Shown: one piece after another, positions 26,601 through 38,106 of the stretch
Layout of the letters: every line of letters starts with the position of its first letter
Position numbering within the stretch: position 1 is the stretch's first letter
Assembly (NCBI RefSeq): GCF_001625305.1
Contig: NW_017803213.1
Span: 262,758-326,757 of the forward strand
Direction of reading: 5' to 3'
Length of the DNA: 64,000 nt
DNA from: Branchiostoma belcheri
Taxonomy: Eukaryota; Chordata; Leptocardii; Amphioxiformes; Branchiostomatidae
Notes under the pieces: generated by a model
The model's input: only the letters and a program-made list of their open reading frames with translations
The model's database searches: none
Told to the model about the DNA's origin: nothing
Position numbers and translations under genes: made by a program

Positions 26601-26638
26601 TCCGCAAGGCTTTTTCGGGAATCTTCGGAGAGCCCTAG
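20672..26638 (+). CDS. SYN: Synapsin, 3' exons (ATP-grasp core through domain E)
   Basis: Synaptic-vesicle phosphoprotein. Exons that join in phase: 20672-20734 ([16 protein letters not shown], the glycine-rich ATP-binding loop), 21124-21266 ([16 protein letters not shown] ... NNYKAYM), 21603-21677 ([19 protein letters not shown]), 22042-22144 ([20 protein letters not shown]), 22578 to about 22705 ([20 protein letters not shown]) and 26449-26638 ([11 protein letters not shown] ... [19 protein letters not shown], stop TAG). Sequence and order match domain C of synapsins, and the last exon carries the domain E C-terminal signature. The end of the fifth exon is uncertain: a GTGTGC donor follows 22667 and a GTGGGT donor follows 22705. 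The latter leaves phase 2 and creates N-K-S with the last exon, as in vertebrate synapsins. The proline-rich domain D would then be nearly absent, unless extra exons exist in the 3.7 kb between. The exons for domains A, B and early C are not in the window. Confidence 0.93.
21011..21073 (+). pseudogene. Decayed partial copy of the downstream synapsin exon
   Basis: From the CAG at 21011 the sequence GTGAAGGTAGAAAATGGCCA continues into ATGATTTCCAG and AGTGTTGTAGCAGTAGCTAC. This tracks the first 65 bases of the true exon at 21124 but lacks 5 bases in the middle, so the frame is lost. The CAG acceptor is kept. It lies about 110 bases before the intact exon, so it looks like a local tandem duplication that degenerated. 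Confidence 0.75.
22335..22560 (+). repeat. Minisatellite, about 72-base unit, three copies
   Basis: The motif GATCAGTCTCACACCGGAGT with a following ACATCACCTGATCC recurs at 22341, 22413 and 22496 in diverging form. The spacing is 72 then 83 bases. It lies in the synapsin intron just before the exon at 22578 and helps keep one frame open there for over 1 kb. Confidence 0.7.
25218..25388. mobile_element. Fold-back element, family D
   Basis: The ends ATTGCATGCTGGGAGAC and GTCTCCCAGCATGCAAT are perfect 17-base inverted repeats. Internal parts also pair: TTTCCATGACAAC with GTTGTCATGGTAA, and ATAGGGCAGGGGG with CCCCCTATTCTAC. Loop sequence GCGCATGCGTGTCC lies at the centre. A diverged single arm recurs at 34143-34203. 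Confidence 0.8.
26124..26302. mobile_element. Fold-back element, family A copy 4
   Basis: The left arm reads TAGTCTCTACCAGGCTCC and GAAGCGGCTGGAAAGAGTGG. The centre has TTGGTCCGCTAAGGGAGTAG. The right arm contains CTGTCTATTTGGCCAATTCC and ends CTGCCTGGTAGAGGCTATGG. It sits about 150 bases before the last synapsin exon. Confidence 0.8.
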
Positions 26639-29600
26639 CGGCTGCGGGGAACAAGCCGGACCTGGTTGCAAATCTTTGGTCTTTCTAGGCATGAATCGCT
26701 GAACAGTTCCAACGACGACTGCTGCTAAAACATCACATTTCATCATCAGTGCTAGGACCTAAAACACCCCACATCACCGAAACAAAGGTCACAAACGGAT
26801 GTACATTTCCTAAGACAAAGAAGAAGAAAAGGATTAGATATTTTAGAGAACGTCGATCGTTGTAACTATCTGTGATGGCTCTTAAGATTTGATTTGTCTG
26901 AATAAGTATCTTCCATATTGCGTCTAATTTTATGAAAATTTATCTGATAGATTTAGACTAAGACAGGATACGTGTTACGTTCATTTTAGTAGTAGTAAAT
27001 CTAGGCGCGGTGTCGATTCGCGAGTTTTAAACCAATCCTGTAGTAACAAAAGAGTCACGGTTGAATCCCTGCAAAGTGCCTGCTCAGATCAAAGATTTCC
27101 CGAGAAATGGCCTCCTTTAGCGGTACTATTTAGTCCCATTTCAATGAACCTCATAACGTACTCTTATTGAAAGAAAAAGATGTAGTGTTCGACTTTCAGA
27201 GAATTATGCAAATGCCCTGAAATGAATCTAGAGGGAATGTGTATTAGATGTTTGAGCGCAGCCCCCACTCTTTGTAGCTGTGCATTGAATGTGCATTGAG
27301 TGTTTAGAGTCATGTGCTTTGTGGTTACCATTTTGTACGTTAGTGGTCGTAAGCATTTTCGATGTCGCTATTTGGCAAACACAAAAATGACAAATGAACG
27401 TAATGTTCTATTGATACATAGTTATGTAACCATTCTATGTATTTGATTTTTAGACAGAAGCGTTTAGTTCTATTCCTTTACGACAAGCGCAAGAAAGCGC
27501 AAGACGATAGATCTCTTTACATTCTGATGCTGTCAATATAGCTGTAAACGTCACAGTCGGAGTGCACGTCATAACCAGTGCGACATTCGCACAGGGTCCA
27601 TTCGCACTGTATGGATAGAAATACCCTACCTCATTTGTTTAGAATGAACGTGAGCACCCGATAGACCCTCCCTAGGAAAAAAATCTCACAAAAGAAAGCA
27701 TAATAGTGCATGAATTTTCAGTGAATCAAGTGTGATCTTACGTCACCATAACTATGTACATACATTTGTACATGTTTATTCATAAATGGCGGACAGACGC
27801 TCCTTCGAGTATTCCTTTATTCATAATACCACCACAGCTGTATTGCTTGGCATCTTTCACAATTTAGCTCACCTTATGATGAATATTAGACGGCTCCTAA
27901 GGAATTATGGCATAGCAATAGCGTAGTGATGTTCCATTTATTACACGGATTGAGAGAGGCGTAAACGAAGAGACACATTGTTCTGTAAACTAAAATGGAA
28001 AACAAGCTCTATGTGCTTATGTGTGATGATAGGAATATGACAGACGTTGTAAGATTGTGTTACTTGCAACTGTAAACATTGTTTGGTGTCATATGTTGTT
28101 GTGCTTCCCGAGAAGTGGTGCAAAGTCTTTCTTCTTTCTGTTTATCTTCCATTTGGGTCAGCTGAAATGTATTTCCACCCCACCCCATTGTCTACCCGAT
28201 GGGGCGACCCGAATCGCATAGCAACAACAACGAGTATCATATTTTAGAAAACAACAAGTTTTAGCCCAAATTTCTGCCCATGTGCAATCAGCCATAGTAT
28301 TTATGTCTGTACATAATACATAATACATACACAAATTGAATGTAACCATAATTATATTAATAGCGAAAGGCCATTTTGTTGACGAGACGAATTCTAACAA
28401 AATGTCCTTAGAAACATTGTGTCAAAGTTGTTTTTCTGGAGTCTTTGTAGCTTTGTGTGAATAGGCCTTTGTTGAAAAAAATCTAGGCAATTTGATCGAC
28501 AGTTTGTACATAATATAAGTAAGGTATGCATATTACAATGTCAACAATACTTCTCATGTACTCTGCCACATGTCTGCGGCTATGTTATGTTATGTTTCTG
28601 TCAATATGATAGTTATTAGGCATCTCGTAGTAGAGCATTTTATTTATTTTGCTCTTAACTAGAAACATTCTATTATGTAGAATGCTCAGTACGAGAGTCA
28701 TTGTGTATATCCTCACCAAGTTGTTATGATGTGGCTACTTTAAAAAAAGAAATAGATAGGCTACGTGTGTGGCTCTACGGTAAGGAAAATGAACCTGATG
28801 TCGCTGCAATAGGGCCGTAGCTTGCTTGCAAAAGGCAATCATGTAGAAGAGAAGAATTACAACCTTCCTGTGGCTGGTGCTTGATGACGGCTGACTGGCG
28901 TGGGAAGACAACAGTTGGTGTAATTCTACACAATTCCGCCAGGAAGCGCAGTTCCCAACTCAATTGCAAATGTCTGACTAGGACTACGTGTTTGTTGTGC
29001 GTGGCTCATGCATATATGTGTATCCTTCGAATGATTACGTGGTAGAAGAATATCTTAATCCCAAGTTCTGAGAAATGATGTGAGAACGATGTACCTACAT
29101 CCGCGGTTCTATGCAGTACGCTCATGTTGTAAGTATGATGATGATGTCAACCATTGCATTTTGTACTTCTGGTACGTGTGATTATAGAAGTGTATTTCGT
29201 TCCGTACTTTGTGTATTTGGAGTTCGGTGCATGCGGGTAACTGATGGTCGTATGCATCTAGTTTATGGTCACGTTGTCATATACATATGCATATATATAA
29301 ATATATGAAATGGCTATGGCTGAAATCTCTCCGCGGGTACAGAATAATTATCTACCACACGAATAAAGATGGAATTAAAATAAAAAAAATACGTCATGCT
29401 TAATATGTTGTGTGCCATTCATACTTTACTCATGCTTATAATACCACTAGCTTGTCTAAAATCTGTGCAAAAATTAGCTGCAAAACTACACTGCCATAAT
29501 ACATTCCAAAGTTACGTGGCAATTAACCATGACAATACAGCCTGCCTACATTTGAGCAAGCGTTATGGCTATTACATTCATAGCGTTAAAAAGGGGCTGA

Positions 29601-29838
29601 CCAAGACTTTCTTAGAGCGAAAAGCCAAGACGGGTTTAAATTGTTTTGGTACATTTTATGCCCATGGCATGCAGCAATTGATAGAATTGATAAAGACGTG
29701 GCATGTTACATATAACAGCTCGATTTAAAGTTTATTCACGACACAGATCTTCTGACGTTCTGCTTGTCGCGACTTTAGCGGAGTAGGCGATAACTGCAGT
29801 CTATTTGACGTTAGGACTGAAAACGGCCCAGTGTTCCC
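26639..29838. other. Probable synapsin 3' UTR and intergenic DNA
   Basis: AT-rich sequence follows the synapsin stop. A canonical AATAAA at 29362-29367, followed by an A-rich tract, could end a 2.7 kb 3' UTR. No nearer canonical signal was noticed. Open frames at 29111-29308 and 29396-29728 show no recognisable domain. Confidence 0.35.
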
Positions 29839-30633
29839 CTACAGTGCCGTCTCCACATACAGCTTGTAGTCTCTCTGTCCCCGGCGTAAAGGTGAGGCCG
29901 CGCCTGCGTCACTCCCGAGAGTCTTTGCGAGAATCAGGATCTTCAAGCGGTGCAGTCCGTACGTCAGGAGATGGAAAAATGGCGTCGCCACGAACACCAT
30001 CAGCACCATGTACACTACAGCCATCTTAAGGTTGCCTTCAAAATCCCAGAGCTTGTACAGAACAATTTCTCCGCTCTTTCCCGTCCCCCCTGCGGCCCAG
30101 TAGATCACGTAGAACGCGGAATACGCCATCGCAAAGGCTACCGGGTACACCATGTGGAAGACTCTAACGGGCGTTCCGCTCACAAATAGGTCTAACAGAG
30201 CTAAGACTGAGTTCAGTATGTGTTCGTTAATACTGGTAGCTACCAACTCTCTCTTGTCGAATGCCCAATACAGTGTCGTGACGAGAAAGGCCATGGTTAT
30301 GGAGGTGCTGTGTAAGACCCAGTGTACCTTGTGGTACCAATTTAGACTGTTCGGCGCCACGTTTTCGTCTCTTGTTGCTTCAGCCGAGAACTCGGTATAG
30401 TCTGACCTGCAGTACACCGCTGCAGACACGGCCATGGCCACGACCGTGTGTAAGGTGAGGACGGAAAAGCACCAGTTGTTGAGGTAGACCGGCCATTTGG
30501 TCCAGCCGTCGGTTATGTAGAAGTGACACAGGAGATACATCAGTATGGTGACCGCCACAAGGGCCATAAGGATCCGGTACAGAACGAAGGCAACTTGGCC
30601 GCTACACCACTGGAAAAACAACAAAAACAACAT
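29839..30633 (-). CDS. Rolling-stone-like multipass membrane protein
   Basis: A long open frame encodes about 256-264 residues with roughly six to seven hydrophobic segments, for example YRILMALVAVTILMYLLCHF, WCFSVLTLHTVVAMAVSAAV, STSITMAFLVTTLYWAFD, FHMVYPVAFAMAYSAFYVIY and VVYMVLMVFVATPFFHLLTY. The order, the segment WPVYLNNWCF near the N terminus and the length fit the rolling stone family (myoblast fusion protein of Drosophila and relatives). A TTTTCCAG acceptor at 30610 precedes TGGTGTAGC, so the segment from 30609 down may be a terminal exon with 5' exons further right. Alternatively the in-frame ATG at 30633 is the start; the frame stays open upstream of it. No other exon was found. 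Stop TAG at 29839. Confidence 0.7.
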   Translation of the reverse strand: MLFLLFFQWCSGQVAFVLYRILMALVAVTILMYLLCHFYITDGWTKWPVYLNNWCFSVLTLHTVVAMAVSAAVYCRSDYTEFSAEATRDENVAPNSLNWYHKVHWVLHSTSITMAFLVTTLYWAFDKRELVATSINEHILNSVLALLDLFVSGTPVRVFHMVYPVAFAMAYSAFYVIYWAAGGTGKSGEIVLYKLWDFEGNLKMAVVYMVLMVFVATPFFHLLTYGLHRLKILILAKTLGSDAGAASPLRRGQRDYKLYVETAL

Positions 30634-30671
30634 ATAGGATATTTCAGATTTCCGGAAGGTATGGAATCCAT

Positions 30672-30750
30672 TCAGCCTCTACCAGGCTTCAGAAGCGGCT
30701 GGGAAGAGTCGAAATTTGCCAAATAGACAGATAATATGCCAGGGGAGTTG
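30672..30750. mobile_element. Fold-back element, family A copy 5 (left arm only)
   Basis: CAGCCTCTACCAGGCTTCAG, AGCGGCTGGGAAGAGTCG and AATATGCCAGGGGAGTTGTT are present. No matching right arm follows, so this is a half element or a truncated copy. It lies just upstream of the rolling-stone-like frame. Confidence 0.7.
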
Positions 30751-30873
30751 TTGGTACATTAAAAACATTCTGTCTAAATTATCTAAATTAGTGTCTATAA
30801 CTAATCTACACCCAGAGGTCAGGGTCAGTGTTCACACATGTACACTAGGGAGTTCCAGACCTTCCAAGTCTCA

Positions 30874-31064
30874 TCTCCAAGCTGATCCTACGGTGGCAAG
30901 ACAGTGTCCGACATTGGCCACCTTGGGTGGCTTGGTTGGCTAATGGACACTCCTCTGTCCGCGCCGCTCGACATTGGCCACCTTGGGTGGCTTGGTTGGC
31001 TAATGGACACTCCTCTGTCCGCGCCGATGGACACTGTCTTGCCACCGTAGGATCTGCTTGGAGA
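30874..31064. mobile_element. Fold-back element, family B copy 1, with an internal 60-base duplication
   Basis: The left arm runs TCTCCAAGCTGATCCTACGG, then TGGCAAGACAGTGTCC. The right arm is its inverse, GGACACTGTCTTGCCACCGT, then AGGATCTGCTTGGAGA. Between the arms a 60-base unit starting CGACATTGGCCACCTTGGGT occurs twice in direct order (30909-30968 and 30969-31028), identical except near the unit's last two bases. Confidence 0.8.
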
Positions 31065-34000
31065 TACAGTTCTACCTACCGGAGATCGGGAGAAGACGGA
31101 GCGGTCATGGTAGCGGAGTCGGGGGGAGCACTCGTCACGGCAGGGAGACATGGTAGTGACTGTGGCTGTGGCCTCGCCGGTTCCCACGTGTTCGTCCTTG
31201 GTCACAGAATCTATGCCACGTCCTCCAGGGGTTAGGCGTGGTGGGAGTGACTCAAGGTTCACAACAGAAGAGGTTGGTGACACGAGATATCGCCTAAGGC
31301 AAGAGACAATCCCATTTTGACTGCTCGTACACAATGCAATTGCAGGTTACCCTGGAACTGTCCCCAATAAAGGACTATATTGTCCGAAAACTGGGCGAGG
31401 GGACAAAATGGCAAAAAATCCACTTAAACGTGGAAAACAAATCTCATAGGTATTTATTTGTTTGGAAATTAGAGGCAAAACCGTGGTTACATTTCCATAT
31501 GTACACCAGTAAATTATATTCTTCAAGACCTGGCCATATCAGCGACAAGCGGTAAAATGCTACGTGACATTTTGATAATACATATTTAAATTTTCCGAGT
31601 TAATTGGATTCTACAGTAGCTACCACAACCGTAGCAACACTAATATTTGTTGCACCACCACCACCTTGATATATACGTTTGACTCTGTTTTTGTTTTAAG
31701 TAAGAAATATACGTTTAAGAAGATGTCGTGCCATATCCTACCTCTCTCGCTCGGTGCCACCTTATAAGTCTAGCGACACTACCGGTGTCCTTCAAACAAT
31801 ATCATTCGACCTCGTAGACGTATACTTTTTGAACGCGTTGGCATCGTAGTAATTGGACTAGTCCATTCAGTTAAGGATGGTAGACGCAAAGTGTTAAGCG
31901 TGTTCTTCTCTGTGTCACATGCGTTACAGTTTTTACAAGAATTCTGTTAAGCTGGTCAGACGGAAACTGTGACTGCCATATAATATTTGGAGATAGTAAA
32001 TGAATTGCTATACAATCTTCTTCTCTGTCACCCCCGTGATCTAGAAGTGGACTAGTCCTGAAAGACGTGTCTGCCGACATGTTCGCCTGATCAGGTTAGG
32101 TTGGTGACGTCAAACGTTTGTTCCAGTTGATTCACTATAGTTAAACAAATTACGGAGAAGGGTAACATTACACAAAGGATTACGTATATAGTCTGTTCGA
32201 TAATTGAGGATGTGCGTCCACCTCGATCTTTAGCGAGTGTGTCAGAAACAAAGGGAAAATTGTCGCGCGGACGACGCCTTTTTGTAGTCGTGATTGAAAC
32301 CTGACTAGAATTGAAAATATAGGCAGACGGGTACGTGTTGCGGATAACTCCGGTACTGCACATATAATGGCGATCCAGACGTCGTGGGTTCGAATCCCGG
32401 GACTCGGCACTGGAAGGGGCTTTAGTTCAGCGATCAGATAGTCCTCAGAGAGAATGAGACGATTCCACGTCAAACCCCTGCACGTTAAAGGCATCCAATG
32501 CAATTTCAGGGCGGCAAAACTGGAAATATTCTGAATAAGGCAATCTGTATGATATTAACACTTAATGCCCCACATTAGCACATTTAAATCAGTATTTCTT
32601 ACTTTAGGCATTTATAACTTCAGAAACAAGCCCCAAGATTAGATCTTTATTTTCTGGGTGGTACCCTAAAAATCAATCCAGGTCCTTCCAGTAACCGTTT
32701 TTCGGCATTTCTGCTCCATGAATGTCGATGTACACTGGAACAGGGTTGTTTCAACTTAGTATGTAGATAAGTGAATGTTGACTTTGAAAAATCCCGGTGA
32801 GTTTGGCTAAATTATTTGGAACATTACAGGCTCATGATTCTCTCCCGAGTACGTGATTTTGATTTTTTTTTTTACTATAGTTAGTTCTCTATCTTCTTTC
32901 AGAGAAGAACTTTCAAGCTTATTTTGAAGAATGGCATCAGATACGAGCAATGACAGTCAGTAATGATGCGATAGATAGTATACATTCAATGGCTCTTCAT
33001 TTATTACTTTACCAGATGTTTTCCACACAGCTTAACTTTGTTGATGTTTCTCATCATCAGTCACATGTTTTATCAGAGCCTTTTCTCTATGTATTTCACT
33101 GAAACAACTAAATAAAAGTCCATTGCAATATTACATTGTCGGCTGAAAGATACACCTGCTAAACAAGCCCGGGCAATAATTTTAGCCATTTATTGTTTAC
33201 ATAATTATAGTTTCCCTGTTCATTTCAGTTCTGTGATAAGAAATTCTTTAAAGCCAGCGTCATTATTATCACACATCTACAACTGCCCTAAGAAGCGAGA
33301 AGAAGTTGAACCTGTACATACTAGTTCATATCAGTCTGTATAGTTGTAGTAGAATATCACTGTAATTTTTACTTCTGCTTTATCTCGATGACATGCACTT
33401 CATTCATTCAACATTATTTTCATTTTAACCCATAGAATTCCAACATTGGTAAATTGATTTCAAGTACCTTGGTCACTGTCACTGATCCGGTCCAATGAGC
33501 ATATGTTGAATCTACATTGTCTTGATATTTAAATTCTTTCTTTGGTCTCAATAGATAAAATTATAGTTATAATTGTTAAATTTATTATTGCTATTAGTAT
33601 CCTTGTTACAATTAAGTTATTCTGCTGATATGTATTTTTTTTGTTAGGTCCTTGTGTTATCTCCATTTGGTCAGAGAGTTTAAAAGGACACTCCTGTATT
33701 TTCTTGGTCTTTTACATGTATGTAAAAAGTTGAAATAAATAGATATAATGAGGAACGTTTACAACAAATGTCACCAATTCAATTGGATAAATTACACATA
33801 TAAGCAACAATGGTCCCTTTTTGAAAATGTTGAATGTGGACTCTTTCATAATTCTTCACAATTGATATTTCAAACTCTACATCACAATGACAACATTATG
33901 TGCCTAACATATTTCTTACGTTTCCTATGGAATGCAATAGTAATATGATATTGAATATTCTTTCTTACAATTATTTGTTTTTGATCTTCACACAGTTGTT

Positions 34001-34525
34001 CTATAATTTCTGTAATCGCAAATCATTTCCTTCTTTCTAAAAATTATGAATTAAAACACAAGTGCAAAAGCATTTAGATTCCTCCAATAACAGGTTCTCA
34101 AGTCTCATCTTAAAAGTCATGGACGTCACTGATCCTGTTGCTTTCTGGGAGGCAGGGAGAATTATGGGTAGCAGATGAAAAACAGCATCATTACCATGAA
34201 AACGTAGTATCGACCAAACATTTCTGCAGCCTGACTACATAATAGAAATTGGCCAAATAATTAAAGAGGATATTTTGTCGGACACTCCTATAGCCAATTC
34301 TTCTGACACCCAGCATTCAACACCTCCCAGCACTCAACTGCACCCAAGGGTCTATGCAAACAAGATTGATAAAAATTGCCAAGAGGCAAATAAATTAAAG
34401 CTTGCGCATTCAGCTTGCTTTTTTGGATTTCTGACATGTTGTCAAGTTTGCATTTGTTGATTTTTTTGTTGTTGTTTTGACACAAAATCAATTTGAACGA
34501 TCAACTTCCATTTGATATCTTATTT
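31065..34525. other. Intergenic, no supported gene
   Basis: AT-rich sequence, especially 32.5-34.1 kb. It contains a possible SINE near 32.38 kb and one arm of a family D fold-back at 34143-34203. If the rolling-stone-like gene has 5' exons they would be here, but none could be recognised. Confidence 0.4.
32340..32515 (+). mobile_element. Possible tRNA-derived SINE
   Basis: GTGGGTTCGAATCCCGGGAC at 32384 resembles an RNA polymerase III B box, and CCCTGCACGTTAAAGGCATC about 90 bases later resembles the body of a deuterostome SINE. A clear A box was not found. The first base pair of the T-stem is mismatched, so it is not a functional tRNA gene. Confidence 0.4.
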
Positions 34526-36814
34526 TCACCCCTCAGTGGCGTGTTTGCGGGTTCCTGCAGTGACTTGGCATATGAAACCCATTTCGTCTGTGCAGGATGC
34601 GTCGTTCCACTTGTCTGTGAAGTCCGGCTTCGAGTAGGCGCCATAGTGCACGCAGTCCTCGCGGCCGAAAGCGTCGTTTGGTTCTTTCGGAGCCCACGAC
34701 TTGAAGTGTCGATAGCGGAGAGGGGTGCCATCAACCCACTCAAAGCGCCCTTCTTTGCGCCGATCGCTCAAGCCGATCCAGTAGTGCAGGCCGTTCTTCA
34801 CGGTGTTCTTGAGATCGATGAGGAAGCGGTTGGTCTCACGGTCTTGGGGCATGGCAAGGGTGCCGCCATCTCGCAGACAGGCCTTGACCGAGTCGCGGAA
34901 GATCTTGAGCGTGACGAACGCCTTATAGCAGATTCCACGCCGCTCGGTATAATCAGATGGACAAGGCCCTGGCAAGAAGATAGGCTTAGAGATACATCGT
35001 TATCATACCATACGGTCGTGATGGCGTGATATGTACATGTATATACATACATATACATGCATACATATATATACATAATTCACTTTATGTTCACGGTAGA
35101 AAAATTTCAGTCTGAGAAAAAAGGAAATTTTCACGAAACTATATGTCACGGTTACTAGTTTTAGGTGGCGACAGGTGCAGGAAAAAGAAAGTCCAGGATT
35201 TATTTGTTAGCTGTATTGATAAGTTCACTGTACACAAGTGACAATACAGTGAAAAAATCAGGAATTACAGTACACATATACATTCAAAATGGCCACAGTT
35301 TCGGTATAGGTGAGGCATTGTATATATTTGCAATTACTTTTGTTTATGCAGTATAACGTTATATATGGTCTTCAATGTAACAACAATCCCCAAGCAGATT
35401 TTCTGCGACAAGGGGAGAATATTGGCCGCCCGTAACCAGCTAGCCCCCGTAGAATATGCCACAAGACGCACTAGCGCTTACTGGTTACAGGCGGCAGATA
35501 GGCTCCCCTTGCCCCCGAGAATCTGCTTGGAGATTAGGGTAGCAAGAGTTTGTGTTAACTGTGGTTAGTGCCTAAGTGTTATCTTTCAACCGGTTAACCA
35601 TATGGAAGGGGTGCACATATTCCTCACCTGCGCTCTGTCTGGATGTTGGAGGGTGTCCTGGTGGTCCGACAAATCCAGGACCAGCTGGTGCCATGCGGCT
35701 ATCCATACCGGGAGGTCCAGGTGGGCCAGGAACCCCTTCAGGACCAGCTGGTCCAGTGGGCCCCTGTTGTCCCGGAAGTCCGGGCGGACCAGGAGGGCCA
35801 GGAACCCCAGAACCAGCTGGTCCAATGGGCCCCTGTTTGCCTTGACGTCCGGGTGGGCCAGGAGGGCCAGGAAACGCAGGGCCAGCTGGTCCAGTGGGCC
35901 CCTTTTGTCCCAGACGTCCAGGAGGACCGGTAAACCCATGGCCAGCTGGCCCCATTTCCCCCTTTTCACCCTGACATCCTGGAGGGCCACGACGACCAGG
36001 AGACCCGCGACCAGCTGGCCCCATGACCCCCTTTTGTCCTGGAGAGCCTGGTGGGCCACATGGACCGGGTGGGCCAGGAGGTCCGGGTGGGCCTCGAGGG
36101 CCCAACTCCATACCAGCTGGCCCCATGGACCCCTTTGGTCCTGCAGGTCCGGGCGGGCCACGAGCGCCAGTAAACCCATGACCAGCTGGCCTCGTTACTG
36201 ATCCTAGAGGGCCAGGGCGACCGGTAAACCCAGAACCAGGTGGTCCCATGGGTCCTTTCATTCCAGGAGGTCCGGGCGGGCCAGGGGGTCCGAGCAACCC
36301 ATGACCAGGTGCTCCCATGGGACCCTTTTCCCCTGGACGTCCGGGTGGACCGGGTGGTCCAGAACCAGCTGGCCCCATGGGCCCCTTCCTTCCGCGTGGG
36401 CCACTAGGGCCGACAGACCCAAGACCAGCTGGCCCAATGGGCCCTTTTTCACCTGGACGTCCGTCCTTTCCTTTTGGGCCAACTGGCCCTATGGGCCCAG
36501 GTTGTCCAGGAGGGCCAGGGACACCTGGCGAAAACGTGAAACGGTGGTTTTGGTGACAAGAAGACGAAAAATCTAAAACACAAAATCTGAAAGTGATACA
36601 TTGTATATAATAAATTCACTAAATCCTTGTCCTGATTATTGGTTAAACCCTAGAAAGAAAGATAGATAGCTAAACTTAGATAGATACATGTAGATAAATA
36701 AATAGATAGATGGATAGATACATGTAGATAAATAAATAGATAGATGGATAGATACATGTAGATAAATGAATAGATAGATGGATAGAAACATGTAGATAAA
36801 TAAATAGATGAATG

Positions 36815-36846
<32 letters not shown>

Positions 36847-36852
36847 CTATAG

Positions 36853-36908
<56 letters not shown>

Positions 36909-36910
36909 CG

Positions 36911-36963
<53 letters not shown>

Positions 36964-38057
36964 GGATGGATAGATAGATAGATAGATAGACGTAGATAGA
37001 TACGTTGCAACAGATAACTTACGTGCCAGTAGCTCAATCGTCCTGATACGGGTTTGAAGCTCGCCCACCTCCCCAAAAACTTCAGCAAGTTTGACTGTGT
37101 TAAAAAAATGACAATGATCTTTGTTACCCACGATCCTGCCCAGAATCATTCTAAAAACTGAAACATTTTTCCAGGTTCTACATTTAATCTGATAAAAATG
37201 TCTTCCAAACAATTGAGATCTCACACTCTTCATTCTTATTTCATAATCCATGCATGTATTATACGATGACAAGGAAAACTAACCGGCATAAAATGGCACA
37301 AGGATGATGATGACCACAATGACGACAGGCCCCGAGACTCGCCACAACTGCTTGCACAAACCGCTGAACATTGACTCAGTGGGCGGATCGTACGCAGCTG
37401 TTTTAACGAGAATATTCATATTCAAACTACATCAGGCTACGTAAGGCAGGATTTAATGCATATTTTATTGCACGTATGTAACACCGTCAGCTATACAAGA
37501 GCCAGATTTGACCGAGAATGGAATATTGTCATATCTAGCTGGGCTGGAGCTGCCCAGAGCTCCCTAACCTGCCTCAACCGAGTTCAACACCGCTAACAAA
37601 ATCTTGTTGGGAGTGACCTGTTCACCACCTTACAACCACTCTCACATAGGCGTTATGTTGCAAGCCTGGCGTTGTTTTATTGCTATTTCCAAGGTAAATG
37701 CTCCTCGGAATTTCACTCGCTAGTCCCTCCATTTCCAACTTTCTCAGCAATGACACGTTTGCCACTTCTACTGAAGCAAATCACCCTTTCTTCCTCCATA
37801 CACCACCTCTTGGGATGAAGTTCCACGCTGAAAGCTTCTTTGTTTTGCGGTGAATATGAAAATAAAATACTTCGTTTGTCCAGCTTTGTTCTAACTGGCT
37901 ATAGCCAAGAGTTTGAAGCTGTCATACCTCCATGAAATATTAGCGCCTTTGCTGGAATTTTTTGTATCATCTCATTCGTTATGGAAATAAGGATATGATT
38001 GGCATAATTCATGGTCTTTTTTGCTCAAAAATATCATCGCAATCCAGCTACACCCCT

Positions 38058-38106
<49 letters not shown>

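Noticed and set aside
32384..32410. Possible tRNA gene
   Set aside because: Only a T-arm-like box is present; the T-stem is imperfect and no matching acceptor or anticodon arm could be found, so a SINE is more likely.
35586..36201. Long frames on both strands over the collagen exon
   Set aside because: They are shadows of the repetitive Gly-X-Y coding sequence read in other frames.
36636..37272. Frames of 141-150 codons rich in Ile, Tyr and Ser
   Set aside because: Translation of the GATA microsatellite; only the 72 bases at 37023-37094 within them are supported as an exon.
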